A stretch of 64,000 nt of DNA from Rosa chinensis. Its lineage: Eukaryota > Streptophyta > Magnoliopsida > Rosales > Rosaceae. The DNA lies in the NCBI RefSeq assembly GCF_002994745.2, contig NC_037092.1, positions 3,772,501 through 3,836,500 on the forward strand, read 5' to 3'. The first letter of the stretch is position 1; every line of letters starts with the position of its first letter. Shown here one piece after another: positions 11,781-22,906 of the stretch. Made by a program: the position numbers and the translations under genes. A model generated the notes under the pieces. It did no database searches, was not told where the DNA came from, and saw only the letters and a program-made list of their open reading frames with translations.

Positions 11781-12625
11781 AAAGTCCTTAAGGGGGCAAT
11801 CTTTGGAGATTAATTAAAGGGCAAATTAGCTCTTCCAATAGAATTGGTTCTGGTTGCATGTACAATTCTGTTCAAGATCTTACTATTTTGAAGAAGTTTC
11901 CTGTCCCCTGCAAGCCTCGTAGGGCTCCACGTATTGTCGAAGTTAATTGGCATCCTCCACTTCTTAGTTGGGTAAAGATTGACACTGACGGTGCTTGGCA
12001 TAGCTCTTCTGGTCATGCGGGTTATGGTGGCATCTTTAGAGATTTCAGAGGTGGTATTATGGGTGCCTTTTGCTCTAATCTTAATATTCTAAGCTCTGTG
12101 GTAGCGGAGGTTATGGCAGTCATCAAGGCTATTGAGTTAGCTCGGCTTTTGTCCTTTCATTCCTTCATTCTTCTTACTTGGTATCTTGGCAGCTACGAAT
12201 TGAGTGACATAATTGTTTGCATCGTATCTCTCAGATGCATTTCCGTTCTTCACACATCTATCGGGAGGGCAACCAAGCTGCAGATGCTCTTGCTAACATA
12301 GGTCTCTCTTCTATTGGTTTAACATGGTGGGACATACCCCCAAATCTTATTCGTTCTCATTGTTTGAAGGACTCCTTGGGGTTGCCTAATTTTCGTGTTC
12401 GTTAGTTACGCTTTCTTCTTGTATTTATCATTTGTTTTCTCTTCCGATTGTTTTCTTTGGAGGAGTTTTGGTTTTATGTCCCCTCCTCCCTTTTGTACTT
12501 TTCTTTTCTTTTCTTCAAAATAAAATTCAATAGGGGGTGAGCCGTCTAGGCTATTCCTTTGTTTCATAAAAAATAATAATAATAATAAAAATAAAATAAA
12601 AAGTCCTTAAGGGGGCAATCTTTGG
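11781..12625. repeat. Long target-site duplication (about 26 bp) around the younger LINE
   Basis: The 26 bases at 11781-11806 (aaagtccttaagggggcaat and six more) recur at 12600-12625. A few terminal A bases may belong to the tail rather than to the duplication. Long duplications of this kind are typical of LINE target-primed insertion. Confidence 0.95.
11807..12599 (+). mobile_element. 5'-truncated LINE with RNase H domain, nested in older LINE
   Basis: The insert keeps only the 3' end of ORF2. Its first frame (11858-12301) reads RIVEVNWHPPLLSWVKIDTD, then GYGGIFRDFRGG and AEVMAVIKAIELAR, which is the RNase H-like domain. It then shifts near 12165-12230 into a second frame (12217-12405) with SSHIYREGNQAADALANIGL. 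A 3' UTR follows and the end is an A-rich (taa)n-type tail at about 12566-12599. The long duplication and the opposite orientation show that it inserted after the older LINE. It is dead because it is truncated and frameshifted. Confidence 0.9.
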
Positions 12626-12914
12626 TCCAATGAGTGATAATCCCATAGAAAGCCGGCAAACGTTCATAAGTGAATCTGACCTCTGTATCTCTAGTTTCAT
12701 CCAAATCAATTACAGTTTCACAACATCACGAACCTAAGCATGAGGATCGAAGAAGGGGACAGTGTGCATCAGCTGTATATAGTTGATTTAGGTTTTATGA
12801 ACAAGGTGGAAACACAAAAATAAAAAAATTAATTAAAAAATTAATGTTGGAAAATGACGGCAATCCAACCCCCAAAAATAATTAAAATCTTGGACAACTT
12901 GCTCAATAGTGAAG

Positions 12915-13136
12915 TTTTTTTTTTTTTTTTAATGGTACAATGGGGGTCCAAGACCCAGAACAGGAAAACAAAAACTAACAACTAAATAGCCTCAACTTAT
13001 CTGAACACCCTTGGCCTAGCAAAGCCATCAATGTCATCAAGCATGGGTTGACAAATAAAGGAAGGAGCTGAAGGACACCTGCATAATCCAAGCTCTTGAT
13101 CAGTACTTCTTTTTAATTAGAGACAAAAAAAAAGAA
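12915..13136 (-). mobile_element. Possible LINE 3' end (poly(A) on minus)
   Basis: An 18-base T run at 12915-12932 is followed by a sequence that, read on the minus strand, looks like a LINE 3' UTR (ccattgtaccatt before the tail). No coding domain and no clear duplication were found, so this is a weak call. It may instead be part of the older LINE's flank. Confidence 0.35.
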
Positions 13137-13555
13137 GGGTTATTATCACAAATGGTACCTGAACGTATCATCTATTTTATCAATGGTACCTGAACTTCAA
13201 TTTTGATCACAACCAATACCTGAACTTTTCGATTTCATTTTAAATGGTATCTAAGGCCGCCTTCTGTCACTATTCCGACCAAATCTAAGAAAACAAAAAA
13301 CAAAAAAACAAGTTCAAGGCAAGTCTATTACCAAAAAATCATCACTATATATGATTGCAACCCTCGAAATCATCAAAAATCATCACTATAATGGCCTCCC
13401 ATGCCGTTTTTAGTCGGAATAGTGACCGGAGGTGGCTCTAGGTACCATTTAAAATGAAATCGAAAAGTTCGGGTACTGGTTGTGATCAAAATTAAAGTTC
13501 AGGTACTATCTATAAGATTGATGTATAGTTCAGGTACCATTTGTGATAATAACCC
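13137..13555. mobile_element. 419-bp fold-back MITE
   Basis: The ends are long inverted repeats: gggttattatcacaaatggt at the left and its complement at the right (ttgtgataataaccc). The repeats extend inward for more than 100 bases through ggtacctgaac and the cgaaaagttc/gaacttttcg segment. The centre is short. Both flanks are A runs, so a 9-bp duplication of A would be possible (Mutator-like) but cannot be proven. There is no coding capacity. Confidence 0.8.
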
Positions 13556-13796
13556 AAAAAAAAAATCAAAAAACTGTTGGAAATTCTTTTATTAATTGAT
13601 ATGGTTTTTATGTTTCGTTTAAAAGCTCAAAGAGTCCACCAACGATAGTAGAATTTGTTCACCAAACTGATAACTTAGGTTTGTCGGATTTACAAACAAT
13701 TGTCTATTTTGGAATAGTAAAGTATGGTATCGGTGCCTATGTAAGCGAGGCTAATTAAGCACACAGTTATCTGTTGCTTTTCCAATCCTGTTGCTT

Positions 13797-14639
13797 TTCT
13801 AAATGTACCCAACAAAATTCTAAGTGTACCTAGCTAATTATTTGTATTGAATAATATTTAGTTTAACCCAGCAAAATTTCCGAAAATACCCTCACCTTTT
13901 AAAATAATGTCCTCAAAAACACATCCAGCAACATCTTTATCTTCTGATCAGTTAAAACCCATACCAATTATGGGTTTCGAGATACATGATTCTGGTAGGA
14001 ATGGGGGACTGGAGCAATTCTACATGCTAATTGTTTTTGGTTAAACTGATTTTCAATTAATTTAAAATTAAAGCAAAAGAACTTTTTCAAGAGTTAAGAA
14101 ATGTGGAAATCAGTTACTCTGCAGTACTGCACTTGTTTTACTCCTATTTAATAAGCCTCATCTCATGGAATTGATTTGTTGTCCCTATCCAAAATCAAGA
14201 TCTAATATTCAATGAATATTAGTAGCCCGTATAGAGAAGAAGAAACTAACTACCCAGAATTGTATTGATTCTGGGTTTCATTTTTGTTGATCAAATTTGA
14301 GCTTTAAGCACAATACTTGGAAATGAGGTTGTTAAGAATTGGGATCGTCTTGGTGGCTGTGGACAAGTGGAAAAGAAGAACACCATTGACCCCATTTCAC
14401 TGTGCTCGGCTGCTCACAGTGGCAGTGACAAAACCGACATACTTCTCTCCCCACGCAAAACAACCTAGAACAGTTTATGACATGATGTTTTCCTAGGTAT
14501 AAGATATTGGAAAAAAAAAATTATGGGTAAATGTTTAGCGATGGGGCCATAATGGGAAATTAGTCAAATTTATTTATATATTTTTAATTTAAAAGAAGTT
14601 GTTGGGTGTACTTAGATTTTTGCTAGGTATACTTAGAAA
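13797..14639. mobile_element. Probable non-autonomous element with about 40-bp imperfect inverted ends
   Basis: The left end tttctaaatgtacccaacaa with aattctaagtgtacctag is matched in inverse by the right end at 14602-14639 (ttgggtgtacttag, then ctaggtatacttagaaa). Agreement is roughly three quarters by eye. Nothing coding is seen inside. The class and the duplication are not determined. Confidence 0.4.
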
Positions 14640-15900
14640 CACAAAAAAAAAAAATAAAGTACGAGAAAATGATTTTTTTCACCAAAAACAGTCCACAGTT
14701 TTTTCGACAAAGTATCATATTCCTATTTTCTCACAAAATCTTTTTCACTGTCAAATCAAGATTTTTAAGGAATTCTAGAATTGAAAGAACTCAAAAATCT
14801 AGACCTGATTTTTTTACACGATTTTACAAAATTGGAAAACCAGAAAATTTGTAAAAAAAAAAAAAATTGGATAGATATATTTGCAATCCGTCACTTGAAG
14901 CATCTCCTAAAAATCATGCATTACCAATGGTGAGATTATGCTATAGAAGATTTCATTAAAAAAATATTATTGACAAAGTTTGACATATTTCGGCGTGCCA
15001 CCAACACGATCAAAGCTGTCAAACCATTCCAAAACCACTTTAGTTCAATGTTTTAATTTCATAATCTCACCATTATTAAAATATGTTTTCCAAAACGTGT
15101 TGCAAGTAATAAAACTGAAACATATAGGGGAAAAATCTTCTCAAAAAAAAAAAAAAAAGGGAAAAAAGAAAAAACTTACCAATATTCATTATAGTGACTA
15201 ATTAATGACGGTAAATCCACTTCTTCCATTTAGTTAAATTCCAATTAAGCTCACACGACTCCACTTGTGCTACCCCGTCAACCCTTCAACCGCCTACGAC
15301 GTCGCTGCGCCATTTCCAAAATGCTAGCTACGGGGCTGAATAATGTTACATGTTGGTATTATTGGATCGAATTGTTGATGCAATTCTGGGTTAAGGATCC
15401 CTTTCAGTCTTCAAATTTCTAGCTGTAATCCAATTAAGCCTAATGTTAGTGGTATAGAAGTCAAGTATATCGTCCAAACTATAATTAATGTTCAGACTTC
15501 TGTACATTAAAACAGAAGTATTCGATCCTTGTTTTGGTACTTTAATAAGAAGGATGTATACATGCATGAAGTAAAAGTCGATTTCTTCACAAAACCAATC
15601 GCTTTAGTTGACGTTATCGGTGAAATTTTGAAACAGACTTGATTTCCCTTTCATAAATATCCCAAGCTCAATAATTTCTTTGACTGAAATAGTATTATCT
15701 ATGGAGTATTAATTCGATTTTGACAAGACGAATTGATGTTCCATTTACCAAATCTTATAAATCGAAGGAAGAACATGCTGAAGAAGAAAACTTGGTATCA
15801 ATTTCACCTATTCATGCATCTCAGCATTCAAGAAGATGATGAGATGCATCCATTATAAATTTCCAAACAGCATTCTCAAATTGAACACTTTAAGTATGAC
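14640..15900. other. AT-rich intergenic stretch, nothing recognised
   Basis: It contains several A runs (for example near 14853 and 15147) and short chance ORFs only. No gene, RNA or bounded repeat could be supported. Confidence 0.4.
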
Positions 15901-15914
15901 AAAGTGAAGATGTT

Positions 15915-16321
15915 GATTTGAATGTGTGAAGCAAGGGAAGGATTGTCCTGGGCTAAGATATATAATAGGTGGAGCAACATTGATATTGAATGTCATAATG
16001 CTTCTTTGGTGGCTGCTGTCCATAGGGATGGTGTTGACACTTAACTAATTGGACATGCAAATTGTGGAGGATATCAAAGCTTATGCATACTTATTGACAC
16101 ATAGGTACGTCGAGAAGTAAATGGTGTGGCTCATAGACTAGCACATCTTGCTAGAAGAAATGGTGTAGAGTATATATGGTTAGACGAAATTCCTGATATT
16201 ATTCAAGACGTTTTGAGTGAGGACAAGATTGGTGTCTTGTACCCTGGTTCTGTAACTCATTTCTTAATAAGTCTCAATAATAATTGTATATTGAGAAGAG
16301 GGTAACCTCCCTCCAAAAAAA
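15915..16321 (+). mobile_element. Short 5'-truncated LINE fragment with 14-bp duplication
   Basis: Near 16105-16240 the plus strand encodes REVNGVAHRLAHLARRNG and IWLDEIPDIIQDVLSED, the C-terminal RNase H-like end of plant LINEs. A short 3' UTR and an A run follow. The flanks aaagtgaagatgtt at 15901-15914 and 16322-16335 are a perfect 14-bp target duplication. Upstream codons are broken. Confidence 0.85.
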
Positions 16322-16420
16322 AAAGTGAAGATGTTTCTTTGATTTCTACAGTAGTGATCCTTCTATTTAACTTGGCAGCAATATATTTTTTTCCTCTCTA
16401 TTAAAGCTAAACCCTTAATT

Positions 16421-17320
16421 AGATATCTCTCACAATATGATATCATCTATTAAAAAAAACAGAGAGAAACCCTAATACCCTTTTCAGTTTCACTATTCAA
16501 TCTCGTCCGGCGGCTCCCCGACAGGTGTTGGCTCCGGCCTCGCCGTTGTCTGGGGTTGTTGCCGAACGGGTATTCGATTCGATTTGGTCTGAGGTTTGTT
16601 CATGGATGGTTGCGCTTTGGATTTTTCCAGACGGTTTGGCTTGTTTTCTTGCCGCATCTCAACCAGCAGTGGGGGTGTGATGATCATGACCAGTGGGATT
16701 CCGGACGGCGTGAGTTGTGGCGGTGTGATTCAGCCATGAGCCATAGGTGACGTGAGATGTGACGGTTTGGGTCGCAGTGGTGAGTGACTGCGGTGGCGTA
16801 GATTGTAGTAGCACGGATCGTGGCAGAGCGGGTCGAATTGTGCTGCTGTGCTTGTGGCATACGCCATGTCGTCAGGAGAGCTGGGCGTGTGACATACGAA
16901 ATGTCATTGAGGGTGATGGATTGGGGACAGACCAGCTTGATGGACTCTGAAGTTTGGACTATTCTTTTGGATGCTTTGGGCCTACTATTTTGGGCTAGGG
17001 TTTTTCCCTAGGTCTTTACTATGTTTTAGCTTGTCTTTTACAATAAATTCTCTGTTTTTCAGGAACTTGAGCACTTTTGTGCACCCAATGTCTCTCTAGC
17101 GTCTCTGGAGTAGTACCGAAGGAGGATATTCGCTATTTCTAGGTACTGAATGTATAATGAGTAGGACTATATGTACGTACCACTTATGGGTACTACCACT
17201 AGCTTCTTGTCTGTCTATGTCCTTAAATGACAGCAGAAAGATATGTAACGGTCTATTCTGACTTGTGATAAATATATTATTTCGCCCTGGTGGCATTACT
17301 CAAAAAAAAAAAAAAAAAAA
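16421..17320 (+). mobile_element. Poly(A)-tailed retroposon of about 900 bp, copy 1
   Basis: It starts with a gagagaaaccctaa leader and a GC-rich part (16500-16960), followed by a conserved 3' part (tttgggctaggg, ctctggagtagtacc, gtaacggtct) and an 18-base A tail. The flanks ctaaacccttaatt (16407-16420) and ctaaaccctttaatt (17321-17335) are a target duplication with one extra T in the second copy. A second copy with the same architecture and length lies at 39533-40430. No reverse transcriptase is encoded, so it is probably a non-autonomous LINE-dependent element. Confidence 0.75.
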
Positions 17321-19735
17321 CTAAACCCTTTAATTTTCTTAGACGCACATCTAGAAACATCAATGCATGTATTGGTTTCAATTCACACCTTATATAGAAA
17401 TGCGTCTACTACATATCTTCCCCCACATAAAATGCTTGTCTAAGCTAGCGCAACAGAAGCATTATCTGTCTCTCCTTCCACATATATGAGCAAGCCTTCA
17501 AAACACCATTCTTTGTCAAAAGAAGCCGTCACACCTCGACGAAAATATATTAATACCTCACGAGCCCATTTGGCTGATTCCTCATGATTTCCATCTTTCT
17601 GTGCAATTTTTCTCAATGATAGAGTAGTGCATTGTCATCTCAACTGCAGCAAGAAACAAAAAGGAAAGGATGCAAGAAATTTGAGAACCAAGGAAAAGAA
17701 AACTCAAGCGCTCAAAGACACAAACCCGCTTTAGGGGTTTACTTATTCAAAACGTTTGAAGAGCTTTTTCTTTGGGCGGTCGAGAGAGAAAATGATGGAG
17801 GATCTAGATTGAAAAACAGAAAAGAAAATTGTATATTAAAAGGGGTCTCTGTCTTTGTGTTCTGGTCGGTTGCGAGTCAAAGACCAGCCGTACCCTTTAT
17901 ACCACGAAATTGTCTGCATTTTTACACTCGTCAATGGGCTCGATTCAAATGCTTTACATGATATAATTTTTGCTTACACAGAGGCAGGCACGTATATATG
18001 CCATGGGAAAAGAAAACATTGGGATATACACACACACACGAAGCGTTATTATCATCGTGTAAAGTGTAAACTTGTTAATGATAGAGCAAAGAGCAGATTA
18101 AGCTTGGAAATTCCATAAAGCTATATGACGGTTGAATACATTGAAATTACGAGATTTCTTTAAGACCGAATACATTGAAAGTTATCTTCATTTTGGACCC
18201 GTTTGTTCGTCATTCCCTTTTACCTCCATACACTGTAATAATCTGTTCTTTTGCAGTCCTAGCTGATGGTTATAACTTATAACCTACACCAGTAATTACA
18301 CTTGATAGTTTCACCATTATACTTTGATGGTTCAATATATAGCTAATTTACAGCTACGCGTAGAAAGGCAAAATTAAATAATCGAAGATGTATGAGTACT
18401 CAAATACAAGTTAATCCAGACGGCCGAAAATGAAATACCAATACATTAAAACAGCCTTAAAAGATAGGAATGGCCACAAAGATGGGACCCGAAAGAAAAA
18501 AAATCTTCCAAATGAAATGATTCAAACTCATTCCACCAAAGTTGAACATAAGCATTCACTTTAGGGATCCTTCATTTATCGTGAACAATTGATTAAAGAC
18601 GAATATACGTAGGTGTTCTAGACAAGTGTCATGGATATAGGCCGCATACATATTAATCAATATCTTTGACGTATAAATGACGTATGGCTTACATGCATGA
18701 AGGGGCTTGACCTTGATGTTAATCATCAATGAAATGCGTTGTGATAGAGCTTCTAATAATCGGCAAGTAGAAGAAGCAGAAGTACATCTCTCTGGCGATT
18801 TATTGACATTAGCTTGGGACGTATGAATGGCAATTCTAGCAAGCTAGCTTGGTTTCCTAGATAAGTTGAATTATTTGATTGCACATAATTCTTGCATGCA
18901 TATGATTGAGGAGGAGCCAGAGTATAAGATGTACGTTTCGTATATGAATGGTTAACTACAATAATGAAAACAAGTTTCTGAGCATATACGAAAATTTTTG
19001 GTTCTGTCTTGTTGAACAAGAATCAAAACTTATCAAGCTTCGGTTAACCAAACGCGCTTGTCGAAGTGATCGAGATGGGAATTTTGTTGAAATGAAAACT
19101 TAACTATCTAGGGGTTTCGTATATAAATGGTAAACCTTCTGCTCTGTTTACCATTTCATCTTGAAGAGGAACTTGCGAAACATGTTAATGTCCATATGAG
19201 CACGAGTTTAATGTGCAGGGAAATCGGTAAAAGGTTGAGTTAGAGACGTGTGGAGAACACATTCCAGTAGTGTTCCACCAATTACATAGACATTGCAGAA
19301 TAAGGATAGGACTCGCTGATGATCAGCAATGTGAAGCGGAGATCTGGTGGGGAAATTTACATATAGAACCCGCCTAATAGGTACAGCACTTCATTTGTTT
19401 TCTTGTTGATTGATGACCTCATTCATTTTAGGTCCAAGCCAAGCTTCGAAGTTTGGATTAAATTCAAACTGAATGACCATGAGGGTGGCCATGAGCTGTC
19501 CATCGATCTATATATAGCTGATCTAATCAGGTATTGCATGGGAATAATGTAAATCATATTAGTATTGTCAATTTAGACTTTAAAGTTCCATATATATATA
19601 TATATCCAATTAAAGCAAAAAAAATATTTCTAATTTCGACCTAGCCTATAGATATGAAGTCAATGCTATGAATTTATGGCTACATTTTTCAAGGCATCAA
19701 ATTGTAAGAGCACGACTTTAGTTCTCACAGAGAGA

Positions 19736-19774
<39 letters not shown>

Positions 19775-19800
19775 GAAAAGACTTAGACAAAAACAAAGAA
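17321..19800. other. Intergenic stretch with a possible gene fragment
   Basis: On the minus strand, about 17620 to 17445, one frame reads KWAREVLIYFRRGV, SFDKEWCFEGLLIYVEGETD and then a stop. It is preceded by a pyrimidine-rich run and TTGCTGCAG, which looks like a 3' splice site. The first ATG after this site is out of frame with the long frame, so it is probably a broken gene fragment of unknown kind. The rest holds AT repeats and nothing recognised. Confidence 0.3.
19739..19771. repeat. (AT)n microsatellite
   Basis: Sixteen consecutive AT units. Confidence 0.95.
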
Positions 19801-19986
19801 CTACATACAAGAGTCTATGGGGCAACCTAATCCTAATTGGTCAAACATAGAAGCATTTAAGACATAATTAGATGGAAACCGATTCTCCCGAGTTTGCTCG
19901 TTCCGTAGAGAGTGACCAATTTTAACCAGAGCATCTACTGTGAAATTTGCTTTTATGTAAAGAGTGTGACTCAAATTAGTTCTCAA
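19801..19986 (-). pseudogene. Possible LINE RNase H C-terminal remnant
   Basis: The minus frame reads TLYIKANFTVDALVKIGHSL. This resembles the YREAN..ADALAKIGH motif at the end of plant LINE RNase H-like domains (compare SSHIYREGNQAADALANIGL at about 12250). No poly(A) or duplication was identified, so confidence is low. Confidence 0.4.
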
Positions 19987-21444
19987 TTATTAACAAAACA
20001 AAAGGTCATACATTATATAAGACTATGTATAATCATAAATTTGAGAGGAACGAATGTCGAAATAAGAATAAAAGTATAACCACTGTATATATATTAAGTG
20101 AATTTGCATCAGGTATGTCATGTCGCGTGTATATATTCAATATCGATCTATCTATCTATATCTAAAATAACAATGAGTAGGTCCAAATTTTGAAACCTAA
20201 CTATTAAATCTACTTTCACTGCACAGGAATTTTGCATCCATAAGACTGTTTAAGTCAAATAGCTTGAAAAAAACAGTATCTGCCTACTTAAGCTCATTGT
20301 CATCACCCTATCGCAATAACACCCTGGATTCCTGTACAAATAAACAGCTAGCGATCGAAGAACCAACTGGTAGTCAAAAGCCTAGGCACCATTGCACTTC
20401 TAAGTTGTAAAGCTCCGACTGGATAAGAACCCTCACCTAACCGGGTCAACCGTCACCTCCAACACCGTACGGTCCCACCCTCTGCATTATTGACTACACG
20501 TGTCCCAGATGCTGACGCAATAAATACCCAAGTCCCTCCTTAATTAGCAAAATCGTTAAAGGGACAAAACCCCAACTCCGGCACAGGAAGCACGCCATGA
20601 TTTTCAATAAAAGCAGACTAGCAGAGGGGAGCTAGGGTTTGCGTGGTCCCCACAAAATAATAATGTTACACCGCTCATGCATCGACACGTACTTAACTTT
20701 TTAGTCAAACTTCGCCATTAAATAATCCCCATGCAAATCATTACTTTTTTAGTACGTGAAAACGACCGCTGTGCCATACAGGTGGCCTGGACAGGTGTCC
20801 CTCCGGCGACCCCCTCAGGCACTACCGCCGGAGCCTCGGACTCGATGTCGGGATCTATGAAACAAAGTTTTCCGTACTCAAGGCCCAAGCTCGATCTCTC
20901 CAATTTTGAGCCTTCTTTTGCTTCTAGAATTTCACTTGGATTTGCTCTTTCCTCTTATAGATTTATAAATTATATGTTTCCACCATCTGAACAGAGCAGG
21001 AGAGGGGAAAAAAAACCGCTTTACTGCGACAGATTTATTAATATGTTATACTTCTTGTGACTGCCAACTATTATAGTAATAATTTTATGTATTTTTATCC
21101 ATATTATTGTGGTGCCATATTATTGTATAAGGTTGTAAGAGCATAATCATTGACATGAACTCAATGGAGTAGTACGTTCTTTCCATAGACAAATAATATA
21201 TAGTTTTATTTATTTAAAATTGTAGGATATACTAATTAAGTGAAAGGGAAAATAGATTGAAGGGTACAGTGACACTCAATTATGGAAACCTTCCTTAATT
21301 AAAAAACAAGGGGCAAGAACTTGCTTCCGAATACAGTAAGATTAAGAAAATTGCTCGAGCTAATAATTATTTGCTAAATTTTACACGTATGAACTGCGAA
21401 AATGCTTCATCAATTGGGATCAGTTTGATCCTGACATTGATTAA
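19987..21444. other. Downstream flank of the MYB gene; GC-rich island at 20750-20900
   Basis: Most of it is AT-rich without genes. Around 20750-20900 there is a short GC-rich patch with open frames on both strands (20731-21060 plus, 20718-20903 minus). I recognise neither product. It may be a fragment of a gene or transposon. Confidence 0.3.
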
Positions 21445-22714
21445 TTACACATGAATGAAATCATCCAAAATGTTTGGGATGTCAAACTTCAACATGTTGC
21501 TACAGTAGCTCTCACGTTCATCCTCTGTGCCGCTGTTGAAGTATGTAGTCGAGTTTGAATTCAAAGGCGTTGGGCTTGAGCAAGGCGTTGAAAACACCGA
21601 AGTGAAGTTGAAATTCTGGTTGTTGCTGTTGTAGGAGTACAAATTCGAAGTTTCGGGTGAAACATCACTGACGATCTGGTGATCCGACGACCCATCATAA
21701 TATGTCAAGCTTGGTAATTGAACATATTGGTTTTCAGTAAAATTTGAAGGGGCCTCGCCATTACTTTGCCACTCACTTATTTGGCAATTTTGGGAACTGA
21801 AATCAGTAATGGTTGGTGGTTGTACTTCATGAGGAAATGGAATATCACCGGTGTTCAATGTGGCGCAAACTGGAACGTTTTCTTGAAAGGGTTCTTGGAG
21901 CTGGCTAGATTGGACTAGCTGTACTGGGATTTGATCATTTTGGGGACTGCAAAGATGCTGCTGCTGGTCATTTTGAATGAAGAAGTTTGAATTTCTTTCT
22001 CTATGAGATGATAGGATCGTGGCTAGCCTTAGTAGCTCAGGGTTGAGTCCCATTTGTTGCATCCCAAGCAACCTTGAAAAGTTTACTTGAGGGTGATGAT
22101 GAGAAGAGTTGTATAGAATGGAAGAGAAGTCAAGCAGATCAAGCCGAGGACTGTGAGTAACCGGATCGATTCCCATTCGGAGAAGCCTCTTCCTAATGTG
22201 GGTGTTCCAGTAGTTCTTGATTTCATTGTCAGTTCTTCCAGGCAAACGAGCAGCAATAGCAGACCACCTATACATAAATTATATGATTAGATTCAAAATG
22301 TTAAACATGCAAATTGTAACATGGGAAATTAATCAAAGAGAGTAGCTATCTAGGCTTACTTGTTGCCCAAAATGCTATGCAGTTGAACAATTGTCTCCTC
22401 CTCTTCAAAAGAAAATCTTCCTCGTTTGATATCAGGCCGCAGATAGTTGGTCCACCTGAGACGGCAGCTCTTTCCACATCTTTGCAGTCCTATATAACGA
22501 AATCGATTTGGTTAGAAAATTCAACCATGCACACCCATTAATAATCAACTAAGGAAAGAAAATTAAGTATGAAATACACACCTGCATTCTTTGGAAGCGT
22601 CCTCCAGTTGCCATAACCGTGTTTCTGGATATAATCAACGAGCTTCTGATCTTCCTCCGGAGTCCATGGACCTTTTTTCAGGCCGTTTTTGTCACAACAC
22701 GGTGCTCTTCCCAT
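21445..22714 (-). CDS. R2R3-MYB transcription factor, subgroup 11 (MYB74/MYB102/MYB41-like)
   Basis: There are three exons on the minus strand: 22714-22582, 22489-22360 and 22267-21445, with GT-AG introns at the two standard R2R3-MYB positions. They add to 361 codons plus stop. The N-terminus reads [20 protein letters not shown]. The R2 and R3 repeats occupy about residues 14-115, with the usual tryptophans. After them comes [20 protein letters not shown], which marks the plant subgroup containing Arabidopsis MYB41, MYB49, MYB74 and MYB102 (from memory). The C-terminus is Gln/Ser/Asn-rich with an acidic end ([13 protein letters not shown]). The protein is expected to be a nuclear DNA-binding regulator; subgroup members are known for osmotic, ABA and wound responses and cuticle control. 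An ATG four codons earlier (22726) is less likely, because family members begin MGR. Confidence 0.95.
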
Positions 22715-22820
22715 TGTGAATAACACTGTTACGTTACTGTTCTTCTGAGAAAGACTGATTAGTGTTCAGAGCCAGAAGAGAGAAATGGGAAGGATGTAGG
22801 GTCCGTAAGGAAGACGGAGG

Positions 22821-22830
22821 TGTATATATA
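22821..22830 (-). promoter_or_regulatory. TATA box of the MYB gene
   Basis: tgtatatata on plus reads TATATATACA on the minus strand, about 110 bases before the MYB ATG. This is a normal distance for a plant core promoter with a 5' leader. Confidence 0.6.
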
Positions 22831-22898
22831 GCAATAGGTGAAAGTATAAAAGGAGAAGTCAAAAGGATTCGGTGCCGTCCTCCGTATATCAAATTGGC

Positions 22899-22906
22899 TA
22901 CGTGTC
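22899..22906 (-). promoter_or_regulatory. ABRE-like ACGTGTC motif upstream of the MYB gene
   Basis: TACGTGTC lies about 190 bases upstream of the start. A second ACGT element, CCACGTGC, is at 23146-23153. Such ABRE/G-box elements bind bZIP factors and would fit the known ABA and osmotic response of subgroup-11 MYB genes. Function here is inference. Confidence 0.4.

Larger units (their letters stand above)
4124..12740 (-). mobile_element. Old LINE (L1-type non-LTR retrotransposon) with two nested insertions
   Basis: Read on the minus strand, the order is ORF1 with a decayed zinc knuckle (about 12700-12626 and 11780-11046), endonuclease (11049-10816 and 7958-7270), reverse transcriptase (about 7026-5470) and RNase H-like domain (4829-4170), then a short 3' UTR and a 14-base poly(A) tail (T run 4124-4137). 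This is the normal order of plant L1-type LINEs. It is interrupted by a solo LTR (7959-10815) and a younger LINE (11807-12599). The 5' boundary is approximate, and the target-site duplication was not found with confidence. Stops and frameshifts show that it is dead. Confidence 0.85.
11046..12740 (-). pseudogene. LINE ORF1 (gag-like, zinc-knuckle region), interrupted
   Basis: On the minus strand the frame reads DETRDTEVRFTYERLPAF, then a decayed CCHC knuckle (ITHWTKDCP, first cysteines missing), then a Ser/Pro-rich tail ending RSTQHK next to ORF2. This fits the nucleic-acid-binding ORF1 of plant LINEs. A younger LINE is inserted just after the knuckle (11807-12599), within codons for PLKDFHP. 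A stop and a shift precede the knuckle around 12690-12740, so the true 5' end is uncertain. Confidence 0.7.
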
